Below are positions 1 to 7,279 of a stretch of DNA of 20,822 nucleotides, in pieces; positions within the stretch are counted from its first letter, which is position 1, and each line of letters begins with the position of its first letter. This DNA comes from Alloclostridium intestinigallinarum (GTDB taxonomy: Bacteria > Bacillota > Clostridia > Christensenellales > UBA3700): contig CAJFNB010000028.1 in NCBI GenBank assembly GCA_904393845.1, positions 1 through 20,822 on the forward strand, given 5' to 3'. A program made the translations under genes and the position numbers. The notes under the pieces are model-generated. The model worked only from the letters and a program-made list of their open reading frames with translations, was not told where the DNA came from and searched no databases.

Positions 1-1
1 C

Positions 2-814
2 GTTATCCGCAATAAGGATACCCGCTCGCCCGACTACGAGCGTATGCGCTTTCTCATGCGTCCCGGGCACAGCGATTGGGGCTATTTTGTCAAAGAGGGC
101 GGCTTCAACGATTATCGCGGAGGCGGTCATTCTTCGGGCAGACTTACCGCTCCGCTCGTATTTGCGGGCGCAATCTGCAAGCAGGTTCTGCTGTCGAAGG
201 GTATAAGCGTGGGCGCGCATATCGCTGAAATAGGAGGAGTAAAGGACAGGCGTTTCAATCCCGTCGCGCCCGAGCTGGACAAGGTGAACAGGGACGGCAC
301 TCTTGAAGAAAGCGCGTGGACCGCCATGCGTGAAGAGGTGCTCAGAGCGGCGGAAAAAGGCGACAGCGTGGGCGGCGTTATCGAATGCGCCGTAGTTGGA
401 ATACCCGCGGGCGTGGGCGACCCCTTTTTCGACAGCTTGGAATCGCGCCTTGCCCACATGGTATTCTCCGTTCCCGCCGTCAAGGGTATACAGTTCGGAA
501 AGGGCTATGAGCTTGCGGAAATGAACGGAAGCAAGGCGAACGACCCTTTCCGCGTCGTGGACGGCAGGGTGGTCACTTCCACGAACAACAACGGCGGTAT
601 TCTGGGCGGAATCACCACCGGTATGCCCGTCATTTTCGACGCGGCGATAAAGCCGACGTCCTCGATATTCACAGAGCAGGACACCGTGGACGTAAGCACA
701 ATGCAAAACGCGAAATTACAGGTAAAGGGCAGACACGACCCCTGCATAGCCGTACGCGCGGCGGTGGTTATAGAGGCGGCGGCTTCAATAGCCGTGCTGG
801 ACGCGGTTTTATAA
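2..814 (+). CDS. aroC: Chorismate synthase, C-terminal part (5' end outside window)
   Basis: Converts 5-enolpyruvylshikimate-3-phosphate to chorismate, the last shikimate step, using reduced FMN. The frame is open from base 2, so the gene enters from the left. About 270 residues are visible, against a usual 360-390. Visible family motifs are RNKDTRSPDYE at the left edge, GGHSSGRLTAP (near visible residue 40), GVGDPFFDSLE, the NNNGGILGGIT stretch with GMP, and RHDPC (visible residues 244-248) followed by the conserved Ala-rich tail. These cover the FMN and substrate-binding regions. The stop lies 3 bases before pheA, so the two are almost certainly co-transcribed. The call is secure; the N-terminus cannot be assessed. 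Confidence 0.96.
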   Translation, partial: VIRNKDTRSPDYERMRFLMRPGHSDWGYFVKEGGFNDYRGGGHSSGRLTAPLVFAGAICKQVLLSKGISVGAHIAEIGGVKDRRFNPVAPELDKVNRDGTLEESAWTAMREEVLRAAEKGDSVGGVIECAVVGIPAGVGDPFFDSLESRLAHMVFSVPAVKGIQFGKGYELAEMNGSKANDPFRVVDGRVVTSTNNNGGILGGITTGMPVIFDAAIKPTSSIFTEQDTVDVSTMQNAKLQVKGRHDPCIAVRAAVVIEAAASIAVLDAVL

Positions 815-817
815 GAT

Positions 818-1954
818 ATGGACGAACTCGGTAAGGCAAGAGAGATAATAGACGAAATAGACGGGCAGCTTGTGCCGCTTTTTGAAAAGAGAATGAGGGC
901 GGGCGAGCAGGTGGCGCGCGCAAAACAAAAGTCGGGCGATACTTCCGTATTCCGTCCCGAGCGCGAAAAGCAGGTGCTCGAACGGGCGGAAGCCGTGCTT
1001 GAAGACAAGCGTTTTTCCGCGGAAGTCAGGCAGTTTATGGGCGCCGTCATGGACATAAACAAGGACTTTCAGAAGAGAGTGCTGTTTTCTTCCGAGGCGG
1101 TATATCCGCGCGGAAAGATGGACGGAAACGCCGTAGTCGGCTTTTTCGGCGATAACGGCTCCCATTCCGACCTGGCGTGCGAAAAATTCTTTCCGGACGC
1201 AGGAAAACGCGTATCCTGTCCCACTTTCCGCGACGTGTTTGAAAAGCTGAAAGCGGGAGAGATAAGTTTCGGCGTGGTTCCGATAGAAAACTCTTCCACG
1301 GGTTCGATAAGCGACGTATACGACCTGCTCGGCGAATACGACTTTTTCATAGCCGCCGAACGCTGGGAGCGCATACGCCAGCATCTTGCGGGCGTGCGCG
1401 GGGCAAGGGAGAGCGATATTAAGGAGGTATATTCGCATCCGCAGGGCATAAGCCAGTGTACCGAATACTTTTCCGACAGACCCGACGTAACCGCAATTCC
1501 CTTCGGCAACACCGCCAAGGCGGCGGCGTACGTTGCGGGGTGCGGAGATAAGACCAAGGCGGCGATATGTTCCGAATCCGCGGCAAAGCTGTACGGCCTT
1601 GATATCATCGCACGCGATATAAATTCCCAGAATGACAATTATACGCGTTTTATAGTAATATCCAAGTTCATGAACGACTGCGGAGGAGATAAAATATCCG
1701 TTATGTTCACCCTGGGCAATACGCCGGGCGCGCTTTACGGCGTTCTGCGCCATTTTGCCTTCAACAACATAAACCTGACCAAAATGGAATCGCGTCCGCA
1801 AAAGAACAAGCCGGGCGAATATATCTTTTACGTGGATATCTCCGGCAATCCGGAAGAGGCGGAAAAAGCGCTCGCGCTCGTGCGCCTGGACTGCGGATAT
1901 TACAAGATGCTTGGCGAATATGTACCCGACGACAACCCCGGCAGAACACTTTAA
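818..1954 (+). CDS. pheA: Bifunctional chorismate mutase / prephenate dehydratase (P-protein)
   Basis: Makes prephenate from chorismate and then phenylpyruvate, committing carbon to phenylalanine. Length is 378 aa, normal for a P-protein. Residues 1-90 are an AroQ-type mutase domain with the expected R8, R25, K36 and the RPERE segment (46-50). The dehydratase domain (about 103-285) has PIENSS (about 154-159), SHPQG (206-210) and the catalytic NYTRF (about 274-278). A C-terminal ACT domain (about 290-378) carries NTPGALY and ESRP (about 324-327), the Phe-binding elements of feedback-inhibited enzymes. Feedback inhibition by Phe is inferred from these. The ATG is 3 bases after the aroC stop with no convincing Shine-Dalgarno, suggesting translational coupling. 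Confidence 0.96.
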   Translation: MDELGKAREIIDEIDGQLVPLFEKRMRAGEQVARAKQKSGDTSVFRPEREKQVLERAEAVLEDKRFSAEVRQFMGAVMDINKDFQKRVLFSSEAVYPRGKMDGNAVVGFFGDNGSHSDLACEKFFPDAGKRVSCPTFRDVFEKLKAGEISFGVVPIENSSTGSISDVYDLLGEYDFFIAAERWERIRQHLAGVRGARESDIKEVYSHPQGISQCTEYFSDRPDVTAIPFGNTAKAAAYVAGCGDKTKAAICSESAAKLYGLDIIARDINSQNDNYTRFIVISKFMNDCGGDKISVMFTLGNTPGALYGVLRHFAFNNINLTKMESRPQKNKPGEYIFYVDISGNPEEAEKALALVRLDCGYYKMLGEYVPDDNPGRTL

Positions 1955-2200
1955 GCTTGCTTTTTTCGCCATATTTCCGCAAGCTGTCGTTTGTTGTAGG
2001 TCAACTACAACTTCGCGCCATCTTGCGAAAATCTGACTGAAAACAGCTAAGCTGAAAGCACGGCTGTGCGCCGATTTAATTTAGCAAGATTTTGATGAAG
2101 GAAGTTTGTCAAATGATAATATTGCTTCGAAGATTGATTATTGATAAAACGCCGCACGTGCTGTTCTATCGAGGTTGTCTTCGGGTAAGGAGTGAAATAG
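1955..2200. other. Structured intergenic spacer, candidate palindromic repeat
   Basis: This gap between pheA and aroE-aroK has no convincing gene. It contains a 7-bp hairpin GTTGTAG (1993-1999) / CTACAAC (2005-2011) with a 5-base loop. An outer 6-bp pairing CGCAAG (1978-1983) / CTTGCG (2022-2027) encloses it. A competing 7-bp pairing, AGCTTGC (1954-1960) / GCAAGCT (1979-1985), uses the same bases, so two folds exclude each other. Small hairpins CAGC/GCTG and GCAC/GTGC follow near 2045-2070. A sigma-A-like promoter lies in its right half. It looks like a dispersed intergenic repeat or a leader or terminator region; one copy cannot decide. Confidence 0.5.
2092..2120 (+). promoter_or_regulatory. 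Sigma-A-type promoter for aroE-aroK/aroQ/tyrA
   Basis: The -35 box is TTGATG (2092-2097). The -10 box is GATAAT (2115-2120), five of six matches to TATAAT, with an ideal 17-base spacer. Transcription would start near 2127, leaving a leader of about 75 bases before the aroE ATG at 2201. That ATG has a good Shine-Dalgarno, AAGGAG, 8 bases upstream. This would make aroEK-aroQ-tyrA a unit separable from aroC-pheA. Confidence 0.55.
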
Positions 2201-3490
2201 ATGAATAAATATTGTGTGATAGGCGAAAAGCTGCCGCATACCATGTCGCCGCAGATACATTCCATGTTCTTCAAAAGCATGGGCATAGAGGGCGAATACG
2301 GCGTGCGCGAATTTTCAAGGGAAGAGATAGCCGGCGCGCGCGGCGAGCTGGAAAAGTACGACGGAGTGAACGTCACCGTGCCCTATAAGCAGACGGTAAT
2401 GCCTATTCTGGACGAAATCAGCGATGAAGCGCGGCATATAGGCGCGGTAAACACTATCAAAAACGTCGGCGGCAGGCTTATCGGTTACAATACCGACCCT
2501 TACGGTTTTTCCGCCATGCTCAGAAAGAACGGCGTCGACGTAAAGGGCAGAAAAGCCGTGGTGCTGGGAAGCGGCGGCGCGGCGAAATCCGTACTCTACG
2601 CGCTGACAATCATGGGTGCGGACGTCATATACGTCCGCCGCGACGAGGACGAGGAACTTTCCGGATATTCCTATATCACGTATCCTCAGCTTGAAAAGAA
2701 CGGCGGCGGTTATCTTATAGTAAACACAACTCCGCTCGGTATGTATCCGCATACGGAAAGCTGCGCGGTGTCGGAGCAGACGCTTTCACGCTTTACCGTG
2801 GCGGCGGACGTCGTTTACAATCCGGTAATGACCGAGTTTGTGCGCCGCGCTCTGAATGCCGGCTGCCACGCGTTCAGCGGTCTTTATATGCTGGTGGCGC
2901 AGGGCGTAGGCTCTCAGAGTATATGGCGCGGAGAAGAAATCCAGACGCAGGACATAGATCCCATATACAACGCGCTACTGCGCGACTATTTTGCGGAAAA
3001 CGGCGGAAATATCTACCTTACGGGTATTATGTCGTGCGGCAAATCCACGCTCGGCAAAATGCTTGCAAAGGCGCTTGACAGACAGTTTGTCGACGCCGAC
3101 GAATATATTACGCAAACTGCGGGTATGTCCATTCCCGATATGTTCGCAAAGGGCGAAGAATACTTCCGCAGTAACGAAACGCGCGCGATGAAGGAGCTTG
3201 CCGGCAGGCGTAATCTTGTCGTTGCGGCGGGCGGCGGAGCGGTCACAAGACAGATAAACTGCGACCTCATGCGCTCCAGCGGCATCGTAATTTACGTAAA
3301 CCGCAGTGTGGAAAATATCGTAAAGGACGTGGACTGTTCGGGCAGACCCCTTCTTTCCGGCGGCGCGGACAGACTGTATTCGATATTCGCCGCAAGAAAG
3401 GCGATGTATGAAGAAAGCGCGCACTATATCGTTGACAACAACGGCGGCGCGGAGCAGGGGCTGGAGAATATTTTGGAGATTTTGAAATGA
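2201..3490 (+). CDS. aroE-aroK: Fused shikimate dehydrogenase (AroE) - shikimate kinase (AroK)
   Basis: One uninterrupted 429-aa reading frame carries two consecutive shikimate enzymes. Residues 1-265 are NADP-dependent shikimate dehydrogenase: TMS (14-16) in the substrate site, NVTVPYK with catalytic K63, GAVNT (81-85), NTD with catalytic D99, the GSGGA nucleotide loop (123-127), NTTPLGM and the C-terminal GLYMLVAQ helix. Residues about 270-429 are shikimate kinase: Walker A GIMSCGKS (275-282), the DAD magnesium motif, FRSNE, AAGGGAV, and the GRPLL lid. Every key residue is present in both halves, so both activities are expected. The start is set by AAGGAG 8 bases upstream. The stop overlaps aroQ as ATGA. 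AroE-AroK fusions are uncommon compared with separate genes. Confidence 0.93.
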   Translation: MNKYCVIGEKLPHTMSPQIHSMFFKSMGIEGEYGVREFSREEIAGARGELEKYDGVNVTVPYKQTVMPILDEISDEARHIGAVNTIKNVGGRLIGYNTDPYGFSAMLRKNGVDVKGRKAVVLGSGGAAKSVLYALTIMGADVIYVRRDEDEELSGYSYITYPQLEKNGGGYLIVNTTPLGMYPHTESCAVSEQTLSRFTVAADVVYNPVMTEFVRRALNAGCHAFSGLYMLVAQGVGSQSIWRGEEIQTQDIDPIYNALLRDYFAENGGNIYLTGIMSCGKSTLGKMLAKALDRQFVDADEYITQTAGMSIPDMFAKGEEYFRSNETRAMKELAGRRNLVVAAGGGAVTRQINCDLMRSSGIVIYVNRSVENIVKDVDCSGRPLLSGGADRLYSIFAARKAMYEESAHYIVDNNGGAEQGLENILEILK

Positions 3491-3927
3491 AAATAGAGAT
3501 AATAAACGGACCCAACATGAATATGCTGGGCATACGCGAACCGGGCATATACGGCAAAACCACATACAAAGACCTTTGCGGTATGCTGGAAAAGTATTGC
3601 GGTGAAAAGGGCGTTCAGCCGCACTTTTTCCAAAGCAACTGCGAAGGGGAGATAATAACGCGCATACACGAGTGTTATTTTGAAAAAGTCGAAGGCATAG
3701 TCATCAATCCCGCCGCCTATACCCATTACAGTTACGCCATATTCGACGCGCTCAAGACTGTAAATATTCCGGCGGTTGAAGTGCACATATCGGACATAGA
3801 AAAGCGCGAAGACTTCCGCAAAAACTCCGTCATCACCCCTGCGTGCGTCGCGCGCATAGCGGGAGAAGGAATTAACGGCTATATGCACGCGATAGATATT
3901 TTAGTGCACAAAACATACAAAAAGTAA
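3487..3927 (+). CDS. aroQ: Type II 3-dehydroquinate dehydratase
   Basis: Dehydrates 3-dehydroquinate to 3-dehydroshikimate, the step before AroE. Its 146 aa fit the small dodecameric type II family. Motifs are NGPNMNMLG (7-15), R17 and EP with catalytic Tyr in IYG (Y22), QSNCEGE, the INPAAYTH substrate loop (about 75-82) and EVHISD (His near 99). The segment after it is IEKREDFR; most relatives have a different residue before the Arg-Glu pair, which is a small variation. The ATG overlaps the aroE-aroK stop by 4 bases (ATGA), so translation is coupled. The 3' end has a near-duplicate just downstream (see findings). Confidence 0.95.
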   Translation: MKIEIINGPNMNMLGIREPGIYGKTTYKDLCGMLEKYCGEKGVQPHFFQSNCEGEIITRIHECYFEKVEGIVINPAAYTHYSYAIFDALKTVNIPAVEVHISDIEKREDFRKNSVITPACVARIAGEGINGYMHAIDILVHKTYKK

Positions 3928-3993
3928 CTTCCGTATAATAAACTGCAAGTGCATAAAGCATACATATAAGCAAAAATCTTTCGGGGCAAATAT

Positions 3994-4851
3994 ATGGACA
4001 TAAAGGACAAAAACATACTCATAGTGGGACTTGGCGTCGTTGGCGGTTCTTACGCCATGGCGCTTACCGCGGCGGGCTATAAAAACGTCTATGCGGTGAA
4101 CAGGAGCGAAGCTTCTCTTAAAAAGGCCGTTCAGGCGGGAATCGTAAAGGGCGGCAGCGTAAATATAGAAGACTTTGCCGCAAAAGCCGATATCGCCGTC
4201 ATCGCCGTCTATCCCACGGGTGCGGAAGAGTGTGCGCGCAAGCTGGGCGCGCTTATGAAAAAGGGCAGCCTTGTCACCGACGTGCTGGGAATCAAGCGTT
4301 ACTATTCGGAAAAGATTTCCGCCGTCCTCCCCGATTATATAGACTACGTCCCCGCACATCCTATGGCGGGCAGGGAAAAGCGCGGCTTGGACTATGCGTC
4401 CGCCGACGTTCTGAAGGGCGCCAACTTTATCATAACTCCCATTACCCGTTCCACTCCCGGCGGAATAGACGCGGTAAAAACGCTCGCCTGCGATATGGGA
4501 TTCGGTAAAATACGCACTCTCACCCCCGAAGAGCACGACCGCGTGATCGCCTACACCTCGCAGCTTCCGCACGCGCTCGCCGTTTCGCTCATAAACAGCG
4601 ACGAGGAAGATTCCGGCACGGGCGACTTTATAGGCGACAGCTTCCGCGACCTTACACGCATAGCCGAGATAAACGCGGATTTGTGGCAGGAACTTTTCAT
4701 CGGCAACGGCGAAAACCTGATTGCGGCAATAGATATGTTTACCGCGCAGCTTTCCGCAATTCGCAAGGCGGTCGAGGAAAAGGACAGGGAAAGTCTGGTA
4801 AAGCAGTTCGAAAAGTCCTCCGCCCGCCGTCATTCCCTCATTAAAAAATAA
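3994..4851 (+). CDS. tyrA: Prephenate dehydrogenase
   Basis: Oxidatively decarboxylates prephenate to 4-hydroxyphenylpyruvate, the tyrosine branch. At 285 aa it is a compact form with neither a chorismate mutase nor an ACT domain. The Rossmann loop GLGVVGGS (12-19) marks the dinucleotide site. HPMAG (122-126) holds the catalytic His, followed by GREKRG, then LPHALAVSL and SFRDLTRIAE in the helical dimerisation domain. The gap from aroQ is 66 bases with only a weak GGGG ahead of the ATG, so translation may be modest. A strong hairpin follows the stop, ending the aromatic block. Confidence 0.94.
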   Translation: MDIKDKNILIVGLGVVGGSYAMALTAAGYKNVYAVNRSEASLKKAVQAGIVKGGSVNIEDFAAKADIAVIAVYPTGAEECARKLGALMKKGSLVTDVLGIKRYYSEKISAVLPDYIDYVPAHPMAGREKRGLDYASADVLKGANFIITPITRSTPGGIDAVKTLACDMGFGKIRTLTPEEHDRVIAYTSQLPHALAVSLINSDEEDSGTGDFIGDSFRDLTRIAEINADLWQELFIGNGENLIAAIDMFTAQLSAIRKAVEEKDRESLVKQFEKSSARRHSLIKK

Positions 4852-4875
4852 GCAGCCGTTACGAAAATTTTTCCC

Positions 4876-4910
4876 GTTGCCGCGCGGTTTTTCCGCGCGG
4901 TAACTTTATA
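4876..4910 (+). terminator. Rho-independent terminator after tyrA
   Basis: A 12-bp stem with one G-U pair: the left arm is 4876-4887 (GTTGCCGCGCGG), the loop is five T (4888-4892), the right arm is 4893-4904 (CCGCGCGGTAAC). A short T-rich tail, TTTATA, follows. It is placed 24 bases after the tyrA stop. The U tract is short, so termination may be incomplete. Confidence 0.7.
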
Positions 4911-5117
4911 TGAATTTTCATCTGCGCAGTTAAATTTTTCATTTACATTGCCTACTGTCGTTGTGCGTTTGAAATTTTACCGCGCTGTTTTTAAGCTGTC
5001 GAAAATAAACGAAACAGTCAAAACGGTTTTTATGCGGCGGTTGCTTATATACCGCGAATTGCAGTTTCGGCGGTGAGCATACGGGGAGCGACGGTCTTTT
5101 GTGCGAAGGGCGGAATC
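4911..5117. other. Intergenic region upstream of the spoVA operon, no gene seen
   Basis: Between the tyrA terminator and the spoVA promoter there is about 200 bases of mixed composition. No recognisable protein, RNA family or long repeat is visible. It holds only short frames without ribosome binding sites. It is more AT-rich at its left end (4905-4960). Confidence 0.5.
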
Positions 5118-5147
5118 TGTATATAAACCTTTTGCTTGCCCAAAATA
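5118..5147 (+). promoter_or_regulatory. Candidate sigma-G (forespore) promoter of spoVAC-AD-AE
   Basis: The -35-like TGTATA (5118-5123) and -10-like CAAAATA (5141-5147) are separated by 17 bases. Known sigma-G promoters approximate TGMATA and CATNNTA with this spacing, and spoVA operons are sigma-G targets in Bacillus. Transcription would begin near 5154, about 97 bases before the spoVAC ATG. The match is partial and rests on position and family knowledge. Confidence 0.45.
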
Positions 5148-5152
5148 AGTGT

Positions 5153-5251
5153 ATGAGAAAAACGGATTTACAGCCTGCCGCCGTGCGCGGTAAGAATCCC
5201 GAGGACAGGGAAGAGCGTTTCAAACCGCCAGCCGTCAAGGAGTACAGATAA
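5153..5251 (+). CDS. Possible 32-aa ORF overlapping the spoVAC start (doubtful)
   Basis: An ATG at 5153 opens a 32-codon frame rich in Lys, Arg and Glu (it contains GKNPEDREERFKPP). It ends at a TAA that shares one base with the spoVAC ATG (TAATG). Codon choice resembles neighbouring genes and the overlap is the kind seen in coupled pairs. Against it: the ATG has no Shine-Dalgarno, and the likely sigma-G transcript would begin on or just after this ATG. The frame is also open for about 50 codons upstream without an ATG. I recognise no family. It is probably leader sequence, possibly an unannotated small protein. Confidence 0.2.
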   Translation: MRKTDLQPAAVRGKNPEDREERFKPPAVKEYR

Positions 5252-5694
5252 TGGACGGAAAGGAATATTGCGAATACGTGTCAAAAACCGCTCCCAGGAC
5301 AAGCGAACTAAAAACGCTGCTCGCGGCGTTCTGCGTGGGCGGCGTGATATGTATGATAGGCCAGGGCTTTACGGACCTTTACACTTTTTTACTCCCCGAT
5401 GCGGAAGAGAGTATGCTCGGCGCGCTTACGTCCATGACCATGATATTTATAGGCGCGCTATTGACGGGTTTCGGAATTTACGACAAGATAGGCGGCGTAG
5501 CCGGCGCGGGCAGTATAGTCCCGATAACGGGCTTTGCAAATTCCATAGCTTCTCCAGCCATAGAGTTCAGGAAAGAAGGCATAATTTTCGGACTTATGGC
5601 AAAGATGTTCGTAATTGCGGGACCGGTCATAGTTACGGGTGTGGTATCTTCCGTGATAGTGGGGATTATCTACCGGATAATAGCGGTAGTTTGA
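5251..5694 (+). CDS. spoVAC: Stage V sporulation protein AC (DPA channel membrane subunit)
   Basis: Inner forespore-membrane protein that forms the pore through which calcium-dipicolinate enters the spore and leaves at germination. Its 147 aa contain several hydrophobic spans (about 25-45, 60-80, 85-105, 115-145). Family hallmarks are GGVICMIGQ and GIYDKIGGVAGAGSIVPITG followed by FANSI, then SPAIEFRKEGI and KMFVIAGPVIV. The start is fixed by AAGGAG (5238-5243), 7-8 bases before ATG 5251. It is the first recognised gene of a spoVAC-AD-AE set, the minimal Clostridia form lacking spoVAA, AB and AF here. Confidence 0.95.
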   Translation: MDGKEYCEYVSKTAPRTSELKTLLAAFCVGGVICMIGQGFTDLYTFLLPDAEESMLGALTSMTMIFIGALLTGFGIYDKIGGVAGAGSIVPITGFANSIASPAIEFRKEGIIFGLMAKMFVIAGPVIVTGVVSSVIVGIIYRIIAVV

Positions 5695-5776
5695 ACGTGA
5701 CCGTATTTTCAACAATCATGCAAACGCCGGCACGGCTAAAATATCCGGTAAAATCGGACTTATAAACGGTAAAATT

Positions 5777-6787
5777 ATGAGAAAAGGAAAACACACTTAC
5801 GTTCCCAAAGAGGACATCTATATAATAGGCACGACGTCGATTGCCGGACCTAACGAAGGAAGGGGCAGATTCTCCGCCTTTTACGACGCCGTGCTTGAAG
5901 ACTGCGACTGGGATTGCAAGACACATGAAAAGACGGAAATCAAAATGCACAAATTCGCAATCGAACACGTAATAGAAAAAAGCGCGCTCGGAAGAAGCGA
6001 CATTGACTGCATTGTGGGCGGAGATCTGCTCAACCAGCTCGTGGCGTCCACTTTTGCCGCGCGCGAGTTTGAAATTCCCTGTCTGGGCGTGTACAGCGCG
6101 TGCGCTTCATTCGGAGAAGCGCTTGCGATAAGCAGTTTTTTGATAGGCGGAGGCAATATGAATAACGTCGTGTGCTGTACGGGTTCGCACTTCGGCGCGG
6201 TGGAAAGGCAGTTCCGCTATCCTTTGGAACTCGGCACCCAGCCGGCGCCGTCCTCGCAGTACACCGTGACGGCGGCGGGAAGCGCGCTTTTAAGCAGTAC
6301 GCGCAAGGAAAACGTGCCCGTAATAACTTCCTGCACGGTCGGCAAAATAGTGGATTACCACATATGCGACGCCAACAATATGGGTGCGGCAATGGCGCCT
6401 GCCGCCGCCGATACGATTATTACCCACTTGCAGGACATAGGGCGCGGAGAGGACTATTACGACTATATTTTTACGGGCGATCTTGGCAAATACGGCAGGG
6501 AAACGCTGTATTATCTGTGCAAAAAGCAGGGCTACGACCTGGCAGGCTGTTTGAACGACTGCGGCGCGCTCATCTACGCGGACGAGCAAAAGGATATGCA
6601 GGGCGGTTCGGGCGCGGGCTGTCTTGCCGTTGTGTTCGCTTCGTATATCTATAAGGAAATGTGCGCGGGGAATATGAAAAAAGTATTGCTCGTGCCCACG
6701 GGAGCTTTGCTTTCCAAGGATTCGTCCCTTCAGGGCGAAAGTATTCCGGGAATAGCGCACGCCGTGGCGCTGGAGATGAGGGACTAA
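5777..6787 (+). CDS. spoVAD: Stage V sporulation protein AD (thiolase-fold DPA-binding subunit)
   Basis: Soluble cytosolic SpoVA subunit with a thiolase-like fold that binds dipicolinic acid in Bacillus and works with the SpoVAC/AE pore. Its 336 aa match the family. Hallmarks are GVYSACASFGEAL (Cys near 109), CTGSHFGAVERQFR, ELGTQPAPSSQYTVTAAG, VDYHICDANNMGAAMAP, DYIFTGDLGKYGRE, DCGALIY and QGESIPGIAHAV. The gap after spoVAC is 82 bases. The ATG at 5777 has only a weak upstream purine stretch (GGTAAAATT), so its translation rate relative to the neighbours may be low. The stop is 1 base from spoVAE. Confidence 0.96.
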   Translation: MRKGKHTYVPKEDIYIIGTTSIAGPNEGRGRFSAFYDAVLEDCDWDCKTHEKTEIKMHKFAIEHVIEKSALGRSDIDCIVGGDLLNQLVASTFAAREFEIPCLGVYSACASFGEALAISSFLIGGGNMNNVVCCTGSHFGAVERQFRYPLELGTQPAPSSQYTVTAAGSALLSSTRKENVPVITSCTVGKIVDYHICDANNMGAAMAPAAADTIITHLQDIGRGEDYYDYIFTGDLGKYGRETLYYLCKKQGYDLAGCLNDCGALIYADEQKDMQGGSGAGCLAVVFASYIYKEMCAGNMKKVLLVPTGALLSKDSSLQGESIPGIAHAVALEMRD

Positions 6788-6788
6788 A

Positions 6789-7166
6789 ATGGAATGGTGG
6801 GAATATCTTATCAGATACGGCAAAGTATTTCTCGTCGGCGGAGCCGTCTGTTTTATCGGCCAGATTCTGATAAACAGGACGAAAATGACTTCGGCGCGCA
6901 TACTCGTAACTTTTTTATTGCTCGGCGTGGTGCTGGAGGCAGTCGGAGTATTCCAATATATAAAAGAATGGGGCGGAGCGGGAATTACCGTGCCTATAAC
7001 CGGATTCGGGTCTTCGCTGGCGCAGGGAGCAATCAACGGCAGTAAAATAAGCCTGTTTCACGCCGTCACTTTCGGGCTTGCAAGTGTGTCGGGCGGTCTG
7101 ACCGCCGCAATAGTATTCGGCTTTCTGGTTGCGCTCGTCTTTAAGTCGAAACCGAAAAAACTGTAA
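6789..7166 (+). CDS. spoVAE: Stage V sporulation protein AE (DPA channel membrane subunit)
   Basis: Small integral membrane partner of SpoVAC in the dipicolinate channel. The 125 aa show hydrophobic spans at about 12-28, 36-56 and 90-118. Conserved sequence includes FLVGGAVCFIGQ, the GGAGITVPITGFGSSLAQGA segment, and a polar Lys-rich tail. It starts 1 base after the spoVAD stop and its Shine-Dalgarno-like GGAG/GAGGG lies inside the spoVAD end. No convincing terminator follows, so transcription may continue into the two small ORFs downstream. Confidence 0.94.
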   Translation: MEWWEYLIRYGKVFLVGGAVCFIGQILINRTKMTSARILVTFLLLGVVLEAVGVFQYIKEWGGAGITVPITGFGSSLAQGAINGSKISLFHAVTFGLASVSGGLTAAIVFGFLVALVFKSKPKKL

Positions 7167-7279
7167 CGGGCGGTTTGCCGGTTTAATGTATTGTAACAGA
7201 AAATCCGTGACGGGCAGGTTGATTGAATATAATGTAAAACCGAAAGCGAAAAACATAGTTTGAACAAAGGAGAAAGCAA

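Noticed and set aside
809..1972. 387-codon minus-strand frame opposite pheA
   Set aside because: Covers a fully convincing pheA in the other strand; product has no recognisable motif.
2095..2208. 37-codon plus-strand frame before aroE-aroK
   Set aside because: No ribosome binding site, it overlaps the promoter and the aroE start, and its codon use is unlike the neighbours.
3934..3939. Perfect TATAAT between aroQ and tyrA
   Set aside because: No -35-like sequence at 16-18 bases upstream and no extended -10; likely chance in AT-rich spacer.
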